A stretch of DNA of 33,053 bases from Erysipelotrichaceae bacterium UBA6182 (GCA_002422065.1 DITO01000061.1:1-33053); one strand, 5' to 3'. Counted from the first letter of the stretch, positions 1 through 6,640 are shown. Notes: a model not told the origin generated them from the sequence alone. Program-made: numbers and translations.

Positions 1-20
1 CCGTATTTGTCTACAGTCTG

Positions 21-49
21 AAACCTTCATTCATTGAAGGTTTTTTTAA
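21..49 (+). terminator. Rho-independent terminator of an upstream gene
   Basis: A nine-base stem (21-29 with 35-43) around a five-base loop runs into a T tract. It closes a gene lying to the left of the window. A TGA at 19-21 in the first frame may be that gene's stop, but six codons are too few to identify it. Confidence 0.8.
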
Positions 50-108
50 TGTATATTCGTTGAATCAATGACTCAACTTTGATAGAGTGGTTAAAAGTGG
101 AGGTCACG

Positions 109-720
109 ATGAAATATATCTTTATAAAGAAAAACGAATCCGCTTTAACTTACTTACTCTTACATGGAACCGGGGGCAATGAGAATGACCTTATACCCAT
201 CCTTGATATGATCGATCCACAAGCTAATGTGTTTGGGGTTCTTGGAGAAGTCAGTGAACAAGGTATGGCACGCTATTTTCGTAGAATTTCTGAAGGTGTT
301 TTTGATGAAGAGGATTTAGTCTATCGTACAGAGCGTTTACATGCGTTTGTAAGTGAGAAGTGCGAAGAGTATCAAATCGAACCTAAGAAGCTTGTTGTGT
401 TAGGATATTCTAATGGTGCTAACATGGCTCAAAGTCTATTACTTCACTATCCAAGTTCATATCATACAATGATCTTACTTCATCCCATGAATGTAAGAAA
501 AGATATTTCTTTTGGTGATCTAAGCCATACGAATATCTTTATAGGAGCTGGTCGTTTTGATCCAATATGTCCTCTAGAAGAAACCCATCTTTTAGAAAAA
601 AGACTTACACAAGCGAATGCAAATACTCATGTTAGTATTGCGAATAATGATCATCGCATTACAGTAGAAGAAATAATGAGTGTTAAAAAATGGATTAAGA
701 GCATTATGCCACGTGCATGA
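109..720 (+). CDS. MhqD-like alpha/beta hydrolase (carboxylesterase/phospholipase family)
   Basis: This is a 203-residue cytosolic serine hydrolase of the phospholipase/carboxylesterase family, closest in pattern to MhqD, the Bacillus esterase induced by quinones. The oxyanion region is LHGTGG (18-23), the nucleophile elbow is GYSNG with Ser101, and Asp151 (GRFDPICP) and His182 (NNDHRIT) complete the triad. The ATG at 109 is chosen because GTGGAGG sits just upstream; an in-frame TTG at 79 would add ten residues but has no ribosome site. In Bacillus, MhqD genes often sit with a MarR regulator and a dioxygenase; neither adjoins here, so the substrate is unknown. The gene is monocistronic, with terminators before and after it. 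Confidence 0.85.
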   Translation: MKYIFIKKNESALTYLLLHGTGGNENDLIPILDMIDPQANVFGVLGEVSEQGMARYFRRISEGVFDEEDLVYRTERLHAFVSEKCEEYQIEPKKLVVLGYSNGANMAQSLLLHYPSSYHTMILLHPMNVRKDISFGDLSHTNIFIGAGRFDPICPLEETHLLEKRLTQANANTHVSIANNDHRITVEEIMSVKKWIKSIMPRA

Positions 721-730
721 TGTTTTTTTT
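702..730 (+). terminator. Terminator overlapping the hydrolase stop codon
   Basis: CATTATGC (702-709) pairs with GCATGATG (715-722), with one G-U pair and a five-base loop, and eight Ts follow. The stop codon (718-720) lies inside the 3' arm, so the last codons of the gene also form the terminator. Confidence 0.75.
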
Positions 731-734
731 AAGT

Positions 735-740
735 TATAAT
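735..740 (+). promoter_or_regulatory. -10 box of the rdgB operon
   Basis: A perfect TATAAT lies just after the preceding terminator and 19 bases before the rdgB ATG, with a GAGG ribosome site in between. No good -35 is visible at the expected spacing. Confidence 0.55.
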
Positions 741-759
741 AGTTGAGTGAGGTTAATTT

Positions 760-1350
760 ATGAAGAAAACACTTTTGCTAGTTACATCCAATGAGCATAA
801 ACTCCAAGAGTTTAAAGAACTCATTGATTCAGATAGATTTGAGATTATCTCTTTAAAAGAAGTTGGATATACTCAAGAAATCATTGAGGATCAAACGACT
901 TATCATGATCAAGCTGTTAAAAAAGTAGAAGCACTTATTGAACTTTTTCCTGAAATGGTGATTATTGCGGATGATAGTGGTATTGAAATTGAAGCATTTG
1001 ATTATGGTCCTGGAGTCTATTCTGCACGCTTTAAACCTGAGATGTCACAACATCAAAGAAATGAATGGATATGTGATCAAGTACAACAATCTGAAAAGAA
1101 GCATGCAGCTTTCGTATGTGCGATAGCTTGTTATGTTAAAGATCAGCCAATCTTTGTCACAGTTAATCGTTGTTTTGGAGAGATATCAAATCATCCTACC
1201 CATGATTTTGGGTTTGGTTATGATCCCATCTTTATTCCTGATGGATACAATGATACATTTCAAACTTTACCTAAATCAATTAAAAACAAAGTATCTCATC
1301 GTGCTTTAGCTGTAAGTTCACTAATGACATATTTAAGAGGATTATCATGA
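760..1350 (+). CDS. rdgB: XTP/dITP diphosphatase (RdgB/HAM1 family)
   Basis: A 196-residue non-canonical purine NTP pyrophosphatase. It hydrolyses dITP, XTP and ITP to the monophosphate plus pyrophosphate and keeps deaminated purines out of DNA and RNA. Family landmarks are all present: the N-terminal substrate loop TSNEHKLQEF, the metal-binding ADDSGIEIEA, PGVYSARF, the GFGYDPIFIP loop and a C-terminal SHRALA. Length is normal for the family. The ATG follows GAGG at good spacing. It is the first gene of an operon whose next start codon overlaps its stop (ATGA). Confidence 0.95.
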   Translation: MKKTLLLVTSNEHKLQEFKELIDSDRFEIISLKEVGYTQEIIEDQTTYHDQAVKKVEALIELFPEMVIIADDSGIEIEAFDYGPGVYSARFKPEMSQHQRNEWICDQVQQSEKKHAAFVCAIACYVKDQPIFVTVNRCFGEISNHPTHDFGFGYDPIFIPDGYNDTFQTLPKSIKNKVSHRALAVSSLMTYLRGLS

Positions 1351-2006
1351 AAAAAGTACTTCTAGTATTACTCCATGCATTTACCATGTTATCGCTGTTA
1401 TTTTTAAGTATTCGTTTTTTAGGTTTAGAAACATATTTCTTTCAATGGTTTTATACACAAAATAATACAGCTGCTAACTTAGGGATGTCTTACGCAGACT
1501 TAATGAGTGCAACAGAGCAACTTTTAAAATACATGCTTGATCAAGCTTCAACCATACAAAGTGAAGTTGTTGTTTATGGACAAAACACACTTATGTTTAA
1601 TCAACGTGAAATTGATCATATGGTGGATGTATTATATTTAATCCGTGCAATGAGAATGGTCATGGTATTTTCATTATCAATAGCCGCTATTGTCTATTGG
1701 ACACAAAGAACACAGCAAGAATTTAAAGCATCGCTCAAGCAAACCTATTCTATTGCCTTAGGTGTATTGGGTGGCCTTATGGGTGCGATTGGTGTCTTTG
1801 CTTGGTTTGATTTTCAATCTTTTTGGATTTTCTTTCATCAGTTGTTGTTTACTAATGATTTATGGTTATTAGATCCTAGAACAGATCGATTAATTAATAT
1901 GGTTCCACTTAATTTCTTTATGATATTAGTGTTTTCAATCATTACTTTAACTGTTTTACTCAATGGCCTATATGCTTATTTTGTCCATCGCTACTCATCA
2001 AAGTGA
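1347..2006 (+). CDS. DUF1461/TIGR01906 integral membrane protein, candidate lipoprotein intramolecular transacylase Lit
   Basis: A 219-residue protein with four predicted membrane helices (about 4-24, 103-118, 137-155 and 187-213) and an outside-facing loop between the first two. The family signature is visible: a conserved EIDHMVDV stretch with His91, then FFHQLLF with His164, the LLDPRTDRLI motif and a final hydrophobic helix. As I recall, this family includes Lit of Enterococcus and Bacillus cereus, which moves an acyl chain from the lipid moiety to the N-terminal cysteine of lipoproteins, giving the lyso form. Membership of the family is clear; the Lit activity is inferred. The start overlaps the rdgB stop by four bases, and trmL follows after eight bases, so it is translated within the operon. 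Confidence 0.75.
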   Translation: MKKVLLVLLHAFTMLSLLFLSIRFLGLETYFFQWFYTQNNTAANLGMSYADLMSATEQLLKYMLDQASTIQSEVVVYGQNTLMFNQREIDHMVDVLYLIRAMRMVMVFSLSIAAIVYWTQRTQQEFKASLKQTYSIALGVLGGLMGAIGVFAWFDFQSFWIFFHQLLFTNDLWLLDPRTDRLINMVPLNFFMILVFSIITLTVLLNGLYAYFVHRYSSK

Positions 2007-2014
2007 GGTAAATC

Positions 2015-2521
2015 ATGATTCATATTGTCTTATTTGAACCAGAAATTGCACAAAATGTAGGTAACATTTTACGTTCATGTGCTGCAATGAATGCACAACT
2101 TCATGTGATTCATCCTTTAGGATTTCTACTTCATTCTAAAGAATTTAATCGTGCGATGATGGATTATGACAAGCTCACTGAACTTGTGGAACATAATAGT
2201 TTAGAAGAGTGTCTTTCTACTATAAAGGGTGAAGTATTCTTTATCACACGCTATGGTATGAAGACACCAAATGAATTTGATTTTCAATCAAGTAATAAAG
2301 ACATTGTTATTGTGTTTGGTAAAGAGAGTACAGGTATACCAAAATCTATTCTTAGAGAAAATCTTGATCATTGCATCCGTATACCGATGCATCCTCAAGC
2401 ACGTTCAATGAATGTTTCAAATACTGTAGCTATTATTCTATATGAGGTTCAACGCCAACTTAACTTTGATGGATTATCAAGTGTTGAAGTATTAAAAGGG
2501 AAAGATTGGTTACTTCAATGA
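2015..2521 (+). CDS. trmL: tRNA (cytidine/uridine-34 2'-O)-methyltransferase TrmL (SPOUT family)
   Basis: A 168-residue SPOUT methyltransferase that 2'-O-methylates the wobble base of tRNA-Leu isoacceptors using SAM, and acts as a dimer. The N-terminal EPEIAQNVGNILRSCAA motif, the central FGKESTGIP and the C-terminal knot IPMHPQARSMNVSNTVAI are diagnostic. Length is typical. The GAGGT ribosome site lies just before the ATG. The next gene's ATG overlaps the TGA stop (ATGA). Confidence 0.93.
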   Translation: MIHIVLFEPEIAQNVGNILRSCAAMNAQLHVIHPLGFLLHSKEFNRAMMDYDKLTELVEHNSLEECLSTIKGEVFFITRYGMKTPNEFDFQSSNKDIVIVFGKESTGIPKSILRENLDHCIRIPMHPQARSMNVSNTVAIILYEVQRQLNFDGLSSVEVLKGKDWLLQ

Positions 2522-3063
2522 AAAAACACTTACAACTCAATGAGTTTCAACTAGGCTTTATATATTGCGTTGGAGGTCTTATTTTAATACAGTGGTTGAT
2601 AAGTCTTATTGCACCATTTAATGCATTAAGATCCATTGAAGAGCTTAATTCACTTATGATTTTAAGCGATTGGGAATTACAGAGTTCACATTTTATATTT
2701 AGAGCATTAGCTATCTTCGTTGATTTTGGTCTCAGTATTTCATCAATTGCTTTTGTCATTGCACCTTTCATTAATGTTGAAAATATGATTGTTGTGTTAA
2801 TCATCTCCACGACATTGTTTCATCCTACAGAAGCCCTTATTAAAGTAAATCGTTGGTTTTTATGGCTTCTAACAGGCTATGGCGTTATATTATTGACATC
2901 GATAGGAATGATTACAGCGGCATTTGTCGCTACTTCTCCTCAAAGAGTGTTAATGTTAATAAATCAATCTGGAGATGTGGCTGTATTTGGAGGTATTGGA
3001 TTAAGTTTGGTTGTTTTAGTATGGATTTCACAAGTCGTGATGAGTGTCGTTAGACAAAAGTAA
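2518..3063 (+). CDS. Membrane protein of unknown function, four helices
   Basis: A 181-residue protein I do not recognise. Hydrophobic segments lie at about 13-33, 57-80, 84-98, 115-136 and 146-174, so four or five membrane helices are likely, with an Arg/Lys tail. There are no catalytic or metal-binding motifs; a loop reading HPTEALIKVNRW joins the middle helices. The ATG at 2518 is chosen because it overlaps the trmL stop, the coupling used throughout this operon; an in-frame TTG four codons earlier has no ribosome site of its own. It is the last gene before a new promoter that lies partly inside its 3' end. Its role cannot be read from context. Confidence 0.75.
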   Translation: MKKHLQLNEFQLGFIYCVGGLILIQWLISLIAPFNALRSIEELNSLMILSDWELQSSHFIFRALAIFVDFGLSISSIAFVIAPFINVENMIVVLIISTTLFHPTEALIKVNRWFLWLLTGYGVILLTSIGMITAAFVATSPQRVLMLINQSGDVAVFGGIGLSLVVLVWISQVVMSVVRQK

Positions 3064-3079
3064 TTCAATTTAGTATAAT
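3051..3079 (+). promoter_or_regulatory. Sigma-A-type promoter for the small ORF, CNNM and ridA unit
   Basis: TAGACA (3051-3056) and a perfect TATAAT (3074-3079) are separated by exactly 17 bases. The -35 box overlaps the end of the preceding gene. The predicted start of transcription falls about 12 bases before the ATG of the 47-residue gene. Confidence 0.75.
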
Positions 3080-3098
3080 ACAAGGCAAGGTGATAAAT

Positions 3099-3242
3099 AT
3101 GATAACTGGATTAAATGATGTTTTATCAATCATTGTATTATTGACTATGATTATAGCCATTTTTTTCGTTTTAGTTCGATCACTAAGTATATCTAAGATT
3201 CAATCACATATCGATGAAGAAATCGAATACTACAAGGAGTAA
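3099..3242 (+). CDS. Small single-span membrane protein, 47 residues
   Basis: A 47-codon gene starting with ATG at 3099 and ending in TAA at 3240-3242. An AAGGTG ribosome site and a good promoter precede it. Residues 8-27 form one hydrophobic helix; the remainder is polar and ends in an acidic stretch (DEEIEYYKE), so it should be anchored by its N terminus with a small amphipathic tail. It fills the only gap between the upstream membrane gene and the CNNM gene, whose ribosome site overlaps its last codons. Translational coupling to the CNNM gene and a role as a small partner of that protein are plausible inferences. I do not recognise a family. Confidence 0.65.
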   Translation: MITGLNDVLSIIVLLTMIIAIFFVLVRSLSISKIQSHIDEEIEYYKE

Positions 3243-3248
3243 CCTATT

Positions 3249-4520
3249 TTGGACAGTTCGCAGAGTACCATGCTTGTTGGTCTAATCGTTTTATTTGTTT
3301 TTTCGGCTATATTTTCAGCCTCCGAGACTGCTTTTTCAAGCTTAAATTCAATTCGCTTAAAGCAGTATGTCAAAAACAATGTAAAGAATGCCCAGCAAGC
3401 GCTAGAATTAGTTAATGATTACACCCATGTCATCACTACGATTTTAATTGGTAATAATATTGCCAATATTGCGATGACAACTTTCGCAACATTACTTTTT
3501 ACAAGTCTTTTTAAAGGTAATTTAGCCTTAAGTATTAGTATGACGGCACTTACAATAATGATTCTATTGTTTGCAGAGATACTACCAAAGGTTCTAGCAA
3601 AGCAACATCCTGAGTCATTTGCCATTTTCTTTACACCATTTCTAATGGTCTTCAGATTTTTATTTGCACCGATTGCAATGCTTATGAGTTTAGCAGAGGA
3701 TGTAATCTTAAAACAAGGTGATGCGAAAGTCACCGCTACTGAAGATGAACTAGTCGAAATTGTTCAAACAATTGAAATGGAGGGGGTCCTTGATCAAGAA
3801 GAGCGAGAACTCATAGAAAGTGCAATTAACTTTGATGATAAGACAGTTCGTGAAATAATGAAGCCACGTGATCAAGTAGTATTTCTATTTGATAACGCAA
3901 GTCCTGAGCAAATCCTTAATGCAGTCTCAACTCATAAGTTCTCAAGAATTCCTGTTATTTCTTATGAAGGACTAACAGCAATAGGCATTATCAGAGAACG
4001 CGACGTATTAGAGTGTTTGTTGCATAATAAAGACATTGCTATGGAAAACCTACTTAGACCTGTCAGTTATATTTCGCAGCGTCAACGTCTTCAAAATGCG
4101 TTAGAGAAGCTTCAAAAGTCACGAGAACATATGGCAATTGTTGTGGAGACCATGAAGAATAAGAACTTTGTAGGTATTGTTACCCTTGAAGACATTCTTG
4201 AAGAGATTGTAGGTGAAATCTATGATGAGTATGATGATTTACCTCGATTTGTTGTAGAAATTGGACATCACACCTTTGATATAGAAGGTAGTGTTCCGGT
4301 TAAGAAGTTCTTTGAAGACTATCTTGATGATGATGACTATTTACCGACTAATGCAAAAACCTTCATTGATTGGGTTGATGAACTTGCTAAAGGTCAAAGA
4401 CTTCGGAAGAATAAAGAATACAAACAAGACAATTATGCTTTGCGAATTTTACAAGTAAAAGATGGTAAGGCAGCTCGTATAGAATTAAATGTTTACTCAA
4501 AAAATAGTCAAGACGACTAA
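3249..4520 (+). CDS. CNNM/CorC-type hemolysin-family transporter (DUF21, CBS pair, CorC_HlyC)
   Basis: A 423-residue protein with the CNNM (DUF21) membrane domain at about 8-155, including SASETAFSSLN and the GNNIANIA helix. A CBS pair follows at about 195-320 and a C-terminal CorC_HlyC domain at about 335-415. Members are linked to Mg2+ export and resistance, or to other divalent or sodium ion transport, despite the old hemolysin name. The start is taken as TTG at 3249, nine bases after AAGGAG; an ATG at 3270 is the alternative but would trim the first helix and lies too far from the ribosome site. ridA follows after ten bases, in the same transcript. Confidence 0.85.
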   Translation: MDSSQSTMLVGLIVLFVFSAIFSASETAFSSLNSIRLKQYVKNNVKNAQQALELVNDYTHVITTILIGNNIANIAMTTFATLLFTSLFKGNLALSISMTALTIMILLFAEILPKVLAKQHPESFAIFFTPFLMVFRFLFAPIAMLMSLAEDVILKQGDAKVTATEDELVEIVQTIEMEGVLDQEERELIESAINFDDKTVREIMKPRDQVVFLFDNASPEQILNAVSTHKFSRIPVISYEGLTAIGIIRERDVLECLLHNKDIAMENLLRPVSYISQRQRLQNALEKLQKSREHMAIVVETMKNKNFVGIVTLEDILEEIVGEIYDEYDDLPRFVVEIGHHTFDIEGSVPVKKFFEDYLDDDDYLPTNAKTFIDWVDELAKGQRLRKNKEYKQDNYALRILQVKDGKAARIELNVYSKNSQDD

Positions 4521-4530
4521 GGAGAAAAAG

Positions 4531-5130
4531 ATGTATCAAGGTATTCACTCAGATCATGCTCCAAAAGCCATTGGACCATATTCACCAGCGGTAAAACTTG
4601 GAGATTTCGTATATTTATCAGGTCAACTTCCTATTGATCCACTCACTAATCAACTTGTAAGTGGTGATATTTATGAACAGACATATCAAGTACTACGTAA
4701 TATGGAAGCAGTATTACAAGAAATGAATTTAGAACTACGTCATGTTGTTAAGACAACAGTCTATGTTACTGACTTAAATGATTTCTCAAAATTTAATGAG
4801 ATTTATGCTACTGTTTTCCAAGACCCATATCCAGCTCGTACAACAGTACAAGTGGCTGCACTCCCATTAGGAGCAATGGTAGAAGTTGAAGCTCTAGTCA
4901 TTGATACTTTAGCTTATGAAGCTCAAATGCATCATCATCACGACCATGAAGGCTGTGGATGTGGTCATGACCATGGACACGAACATGATCATGAACATAA
5001 CCATGAAGGTTGTGGATGTGGTGGACATCATCATCACCATGATGATGAAACATGTGCTTGTGGTAAACCAATGGAAGATTGCAAGTGTAGTGGAGTATGT
5101 GAAGATGATTGTGGATGTAACGATAAATAA
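4531..5130 (+). CDS. RidA family enamine/imine deaminase with a His/Cys-rich C-terminal tail
   Basis: A 199-residue protein. Residues 1-127 form a complete Rid (YjgF/YER057c/UK114) domain: APKAIGPYSPAV, YLSGQLPIDP, Arg103 in the ARTTVQV motif and Glu120 near the end match the active RidA subgroup, which hydrolyses reactive 2-aminoacrylate-type enamines released by PLP enzymes. Residues 134-199 are an extension not found in ordinary RidA (about 125-130 residues). It carries 17 His and 11 Cys, with two HEGCGCG modules, His runs at 134-137 and 166-170, and CxC pairs up to the C terminus. Such tails bind Ni, Zn, Cu or Co in metallochaperones. The ATG at 4531 has an ideal AGGAG; an in-frame upstream extension overlaps the CNNM gene and is rejected. 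The terminator follows at once. Confidence 0.88.
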   Translation: MYQGIHSDHAPKAIGPYSPAVKLGDFVYLSGQLPIDPLTNQLVSGDIYEQTYQVLRNMEAVLQEMNLELRHVVKTTVYVTDLNDFSKFNEIYATVFQDPYPARTTVQVAALPLGAMVEVEALVIDTLAYEAQMHHHHDHEGCGCGHDHGHEHDHEHNHEGCGCGGHHHHHDDETCACGKPMEDCKCSGVCEDDCGCNDK

Positions 5131-5152
5131 CTGTGGAAACACAGTTTTTTTT
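5129..5152 (+). terminator. Terminator of the CNNM-ridA unit
   Basis: A seven-base stem (5129-5135 with 5140-5146) closes on a stable GAAA tetraloop and runs into a T tract. The last two bases of the ridA stop codon form its base. Confidence 0.85.
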
Positions 5153-5194
5153 AGGATTTTTTTGTGAATCATCAAATTATAAGTGGGAGGGTTT

Positions 5195-5677
5195 ATGATT
5201 CCATTACTGATAATTAAAAACCATAACATGACACAACTTATTTATGCAGACCATATTGAAGAACTTCATGATAAATCAATCTTACAATGGTTTAACAACC
5301 AGTGTTTAAATCATGGTACGACTCTTAAAGGAACAATGGATGCACTGCGGTTTCATCTAAAAATCCGTCAAAAAATTCCCATTTGTCTTAATATAATGCA
5401 ACGTATTATGTATTTTCCAATATCGATTAATGAACTCGAAATCTGGATACTATATGATCAAAATGCACATATTCGACGATGTGATATTCATACAATATTG
5501 ACTATTCATAACATGTCTTTTAAGTTTCCTGTAGATGCTAGAGTCATAAAACGTCAACTACAGCGCTGCAAAACATATCTGGATACTTTTTATAGACCAA
5601 CGATGATTGCATCGTCTAATCATATTCAAGAATCACTAGTTTCAGAATATCTTATTAAAAGTAGTGCAAATTTCTGA
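5195..5677 (+). CDS. ComK-like competence transcription factor (divergent, short)
   Basis: A 160-residue protein with the ComK family pattern. A central NHGTTLKGTMDALRFHLKIR segment (39-58) corresponds to the GSSYAGRK region of Bacillus ComK, and then KIPICLNIMQRIMYFPIS (60-77) matches its K-PPI---IFLFPTLS strand. WILY (84-87) and a Lys/Arg-rich C-terminal part follow. ComK is the DNA-binding activator of DNA-uptake genes, binding paired AT-boxes. At 160 residues it is shorter than Bacillus ComK (about 190), and similarity is limited to the core, so confidence is moderate. The start is the ATG at 5195, five bases after GGGAGG; an upstream GTG lies at the edge of that ribosome site. A YitT gene follows 22 bases later. 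Confidence 0.7.
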   Translation: MIPLLIIKNHNMTQLIYADHIEELHDKSILQWFNNQCLNHGTTLKGTMDALRFHLKIRQKIPICLNIMQRIMYFPISINELEIWILYDQNAHIRRCDIHTILTIHNMSFKFPVDARVIKRQLQRCKTYLDTFYRPTMIASSNHIQESLVSEYLIKSSANF

Positions 5678-5685
5678 TTTTCAGT

Positions 5686-5691
5686 TATAAT
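5686..5691 (+). promoter_or_regulatory. -10 box very close to the yitT-type ATG
   Basis: A perfect TATAAT ends eight bases before the ATG at 5700, and no ribosome site precedes that ATG. If used, transcription would begin within one or two bases of the start codon, giving a leaderless or nearly leaderless message. No clear -35 is seen. Confidence 0.45.
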
Positions 5692-5699
5692 CTTATGGT

Positions 5700-6575
5700 A
5701 TGAAAAATGTTACTTATCCCTCACCAAAACGTAATCACTTAAAATCAACTGCTTTAGTTGTCATGTCAGCTCTTTTAGGGGCAATGGCGATTAAGATTTT
5801 CATTGAGAATGGAAATCTATTCCCAGGTGGTTTTGCTGGTATCTCAGTTTTAATTCAACGTTTAACATTGCGTTACTTTGATATTTCGATTCCATTTGGG
5901 GTCTTGTATTTGCTGCTCAATGTTTATCCTACTATCTTGGTTTACCATTTTGTAGGAAAATGGTTTACTCGTTATAGTGTGCTACAAATTGCTTTAGTAT
6001 CTTTGTTTGTTGAAATTATTCCAGTCATTAAGATTACAGATGATATTCTACTTATTGCTGTGTTTGGTGGTATTTTCTCTGGTGTTGCTGCTTCATTATC
6101 CTTAATGGCAAATGCGAGTGGGGGAGGATCAGATTTTATAGCACTATTCATTTCACATAAAACCAATACACAATCATGGAATTACATTTTGGCAGGTAAT
6201 GCTATTATACTATCCATTGCAGGTATGCTATTTAGTTGGGAAATTGCACTTTATTCGATTATCTTCCAGTATGTATCTACTGTGATAGTATCAAATTTAT
6301 ACCAACGCTATAAACTAATGAGTATTCGTATGTTTACAAATAAACCAGAAGAACTTACAGAAGCCATTTTAAATAAAACACGCCATGGCATTACTAAGAT
6401 ATGGGGTGAAGGTGGTTACAGTAAAAAAGAAGTATGTATGCTTTATATGGTTGTTAACACATATGAAGTCAATCAAGTAGTTGAAATTGCACAAGCCGTT
6501 GATAGCAAAGTCTTTATTGATATTTCAAAAACTGACAAAGTTATTGGTAACTACTACCGTATTCCACTAGACTAA
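5700..6575 (+). CDS. YitT family membrane protein (DUF161 plus DUF2179)
   Basis: A 291-residue protein with about five or six membrane helices in residues 15-195, including the family motif GNLFPGGFAGISVLIQR and the Gly-rich NASGGGSDFIA. A cytosolic DUF2179 domain occupies residues 205-288 (GEGGYSKKEVCMLYMVV). DUF2179 resembles PII-like ligand-binding folds. No transported substrate is firmly established for this family. Length is typical. The ATG at 5700 lacks a Shine-Dalgarno site, and the next in-frame ATG (codon 22) would cut into the first helix. A terminator follows. Confidence 0.85.
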   Translation: MKNVTYPSPKRNHLKSTALVVMSALLGAMAIKIFIENGNLFPGGFAGISVLIQRLTLRYFDISIPFGVLYLLLNVYPTILVYHFVGKWFTRYSVLQIALVSLFVEIIPVIKITDDILLIAVFGGIFSGVAASLSLMANASGGGSDFIALFISHKTNTQSWNYILAGNAIILSIAGMLFSWEIALYSIIFQYVSTVIVSNLYQRYKLMSIRMFTNKPEELTEAILNKTRHGITKIWGEGGYSKKEVCMLYMVVNTYEVNQVVEIAQAVDSKVFIDISKTDKVIGNYYRIPLD

Positions 6576-6600
6576 TGCTTGTTAACGCAAGCATTTTATT
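6574..6600 (+). terminator. Terminator after the YitT gene
   Basis: AATGCTTG (6574-6581) pairs with CAAGCATT (6588-6595) around six bases, followed by a short, T-rich but interrupted tail. The stem starts inside the YitT stop codon. Confidence 0.7.
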
Positions 6601-6640
6601 TGTTTAGAAGACGAATAGTTGATATATTTAAGGTGCTTAA
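6600..6640 (+). promoter_or_regulatory. marR operon promoter with an operator-like palindrome
   Basis: TTGTTT (6600-6605) and TATATT (6623-6628) are 17 bases apart. The palindrome TTAAG-GTG-CTTAA (6628-6640) overlaps the end of the -10 box and the expected transcription start. That is the usual position for autorepression by a MarR protein, whose gene starts 15 bases downstream. Binding is inferred. Confidence 0.55.

Noticed and set aside
1..21. 3' end of an upstream coding sequence (PYLSTV then TGA)
   Set aside because: Six codons are not enough to show that the frame is coding, though the terminator at 21-49 implies a gene here.
2547..2810. Reverse-strand open frame over the unknown membrane protein
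   Set aside because: The forward frame is coupled to trmL by ATGA and has membrane-helix composition; the reverse frame has neither start signal nor neighbour.
4909..5229. Open frames on both strands over the RidA tail (Met/Thr-rich on the reverse strand, Met-rich in another forward frame)
   Set aside because: They arise from the repeated cat/gat codons of the His-rich tail, have low-complexity composition and no ribosome site.
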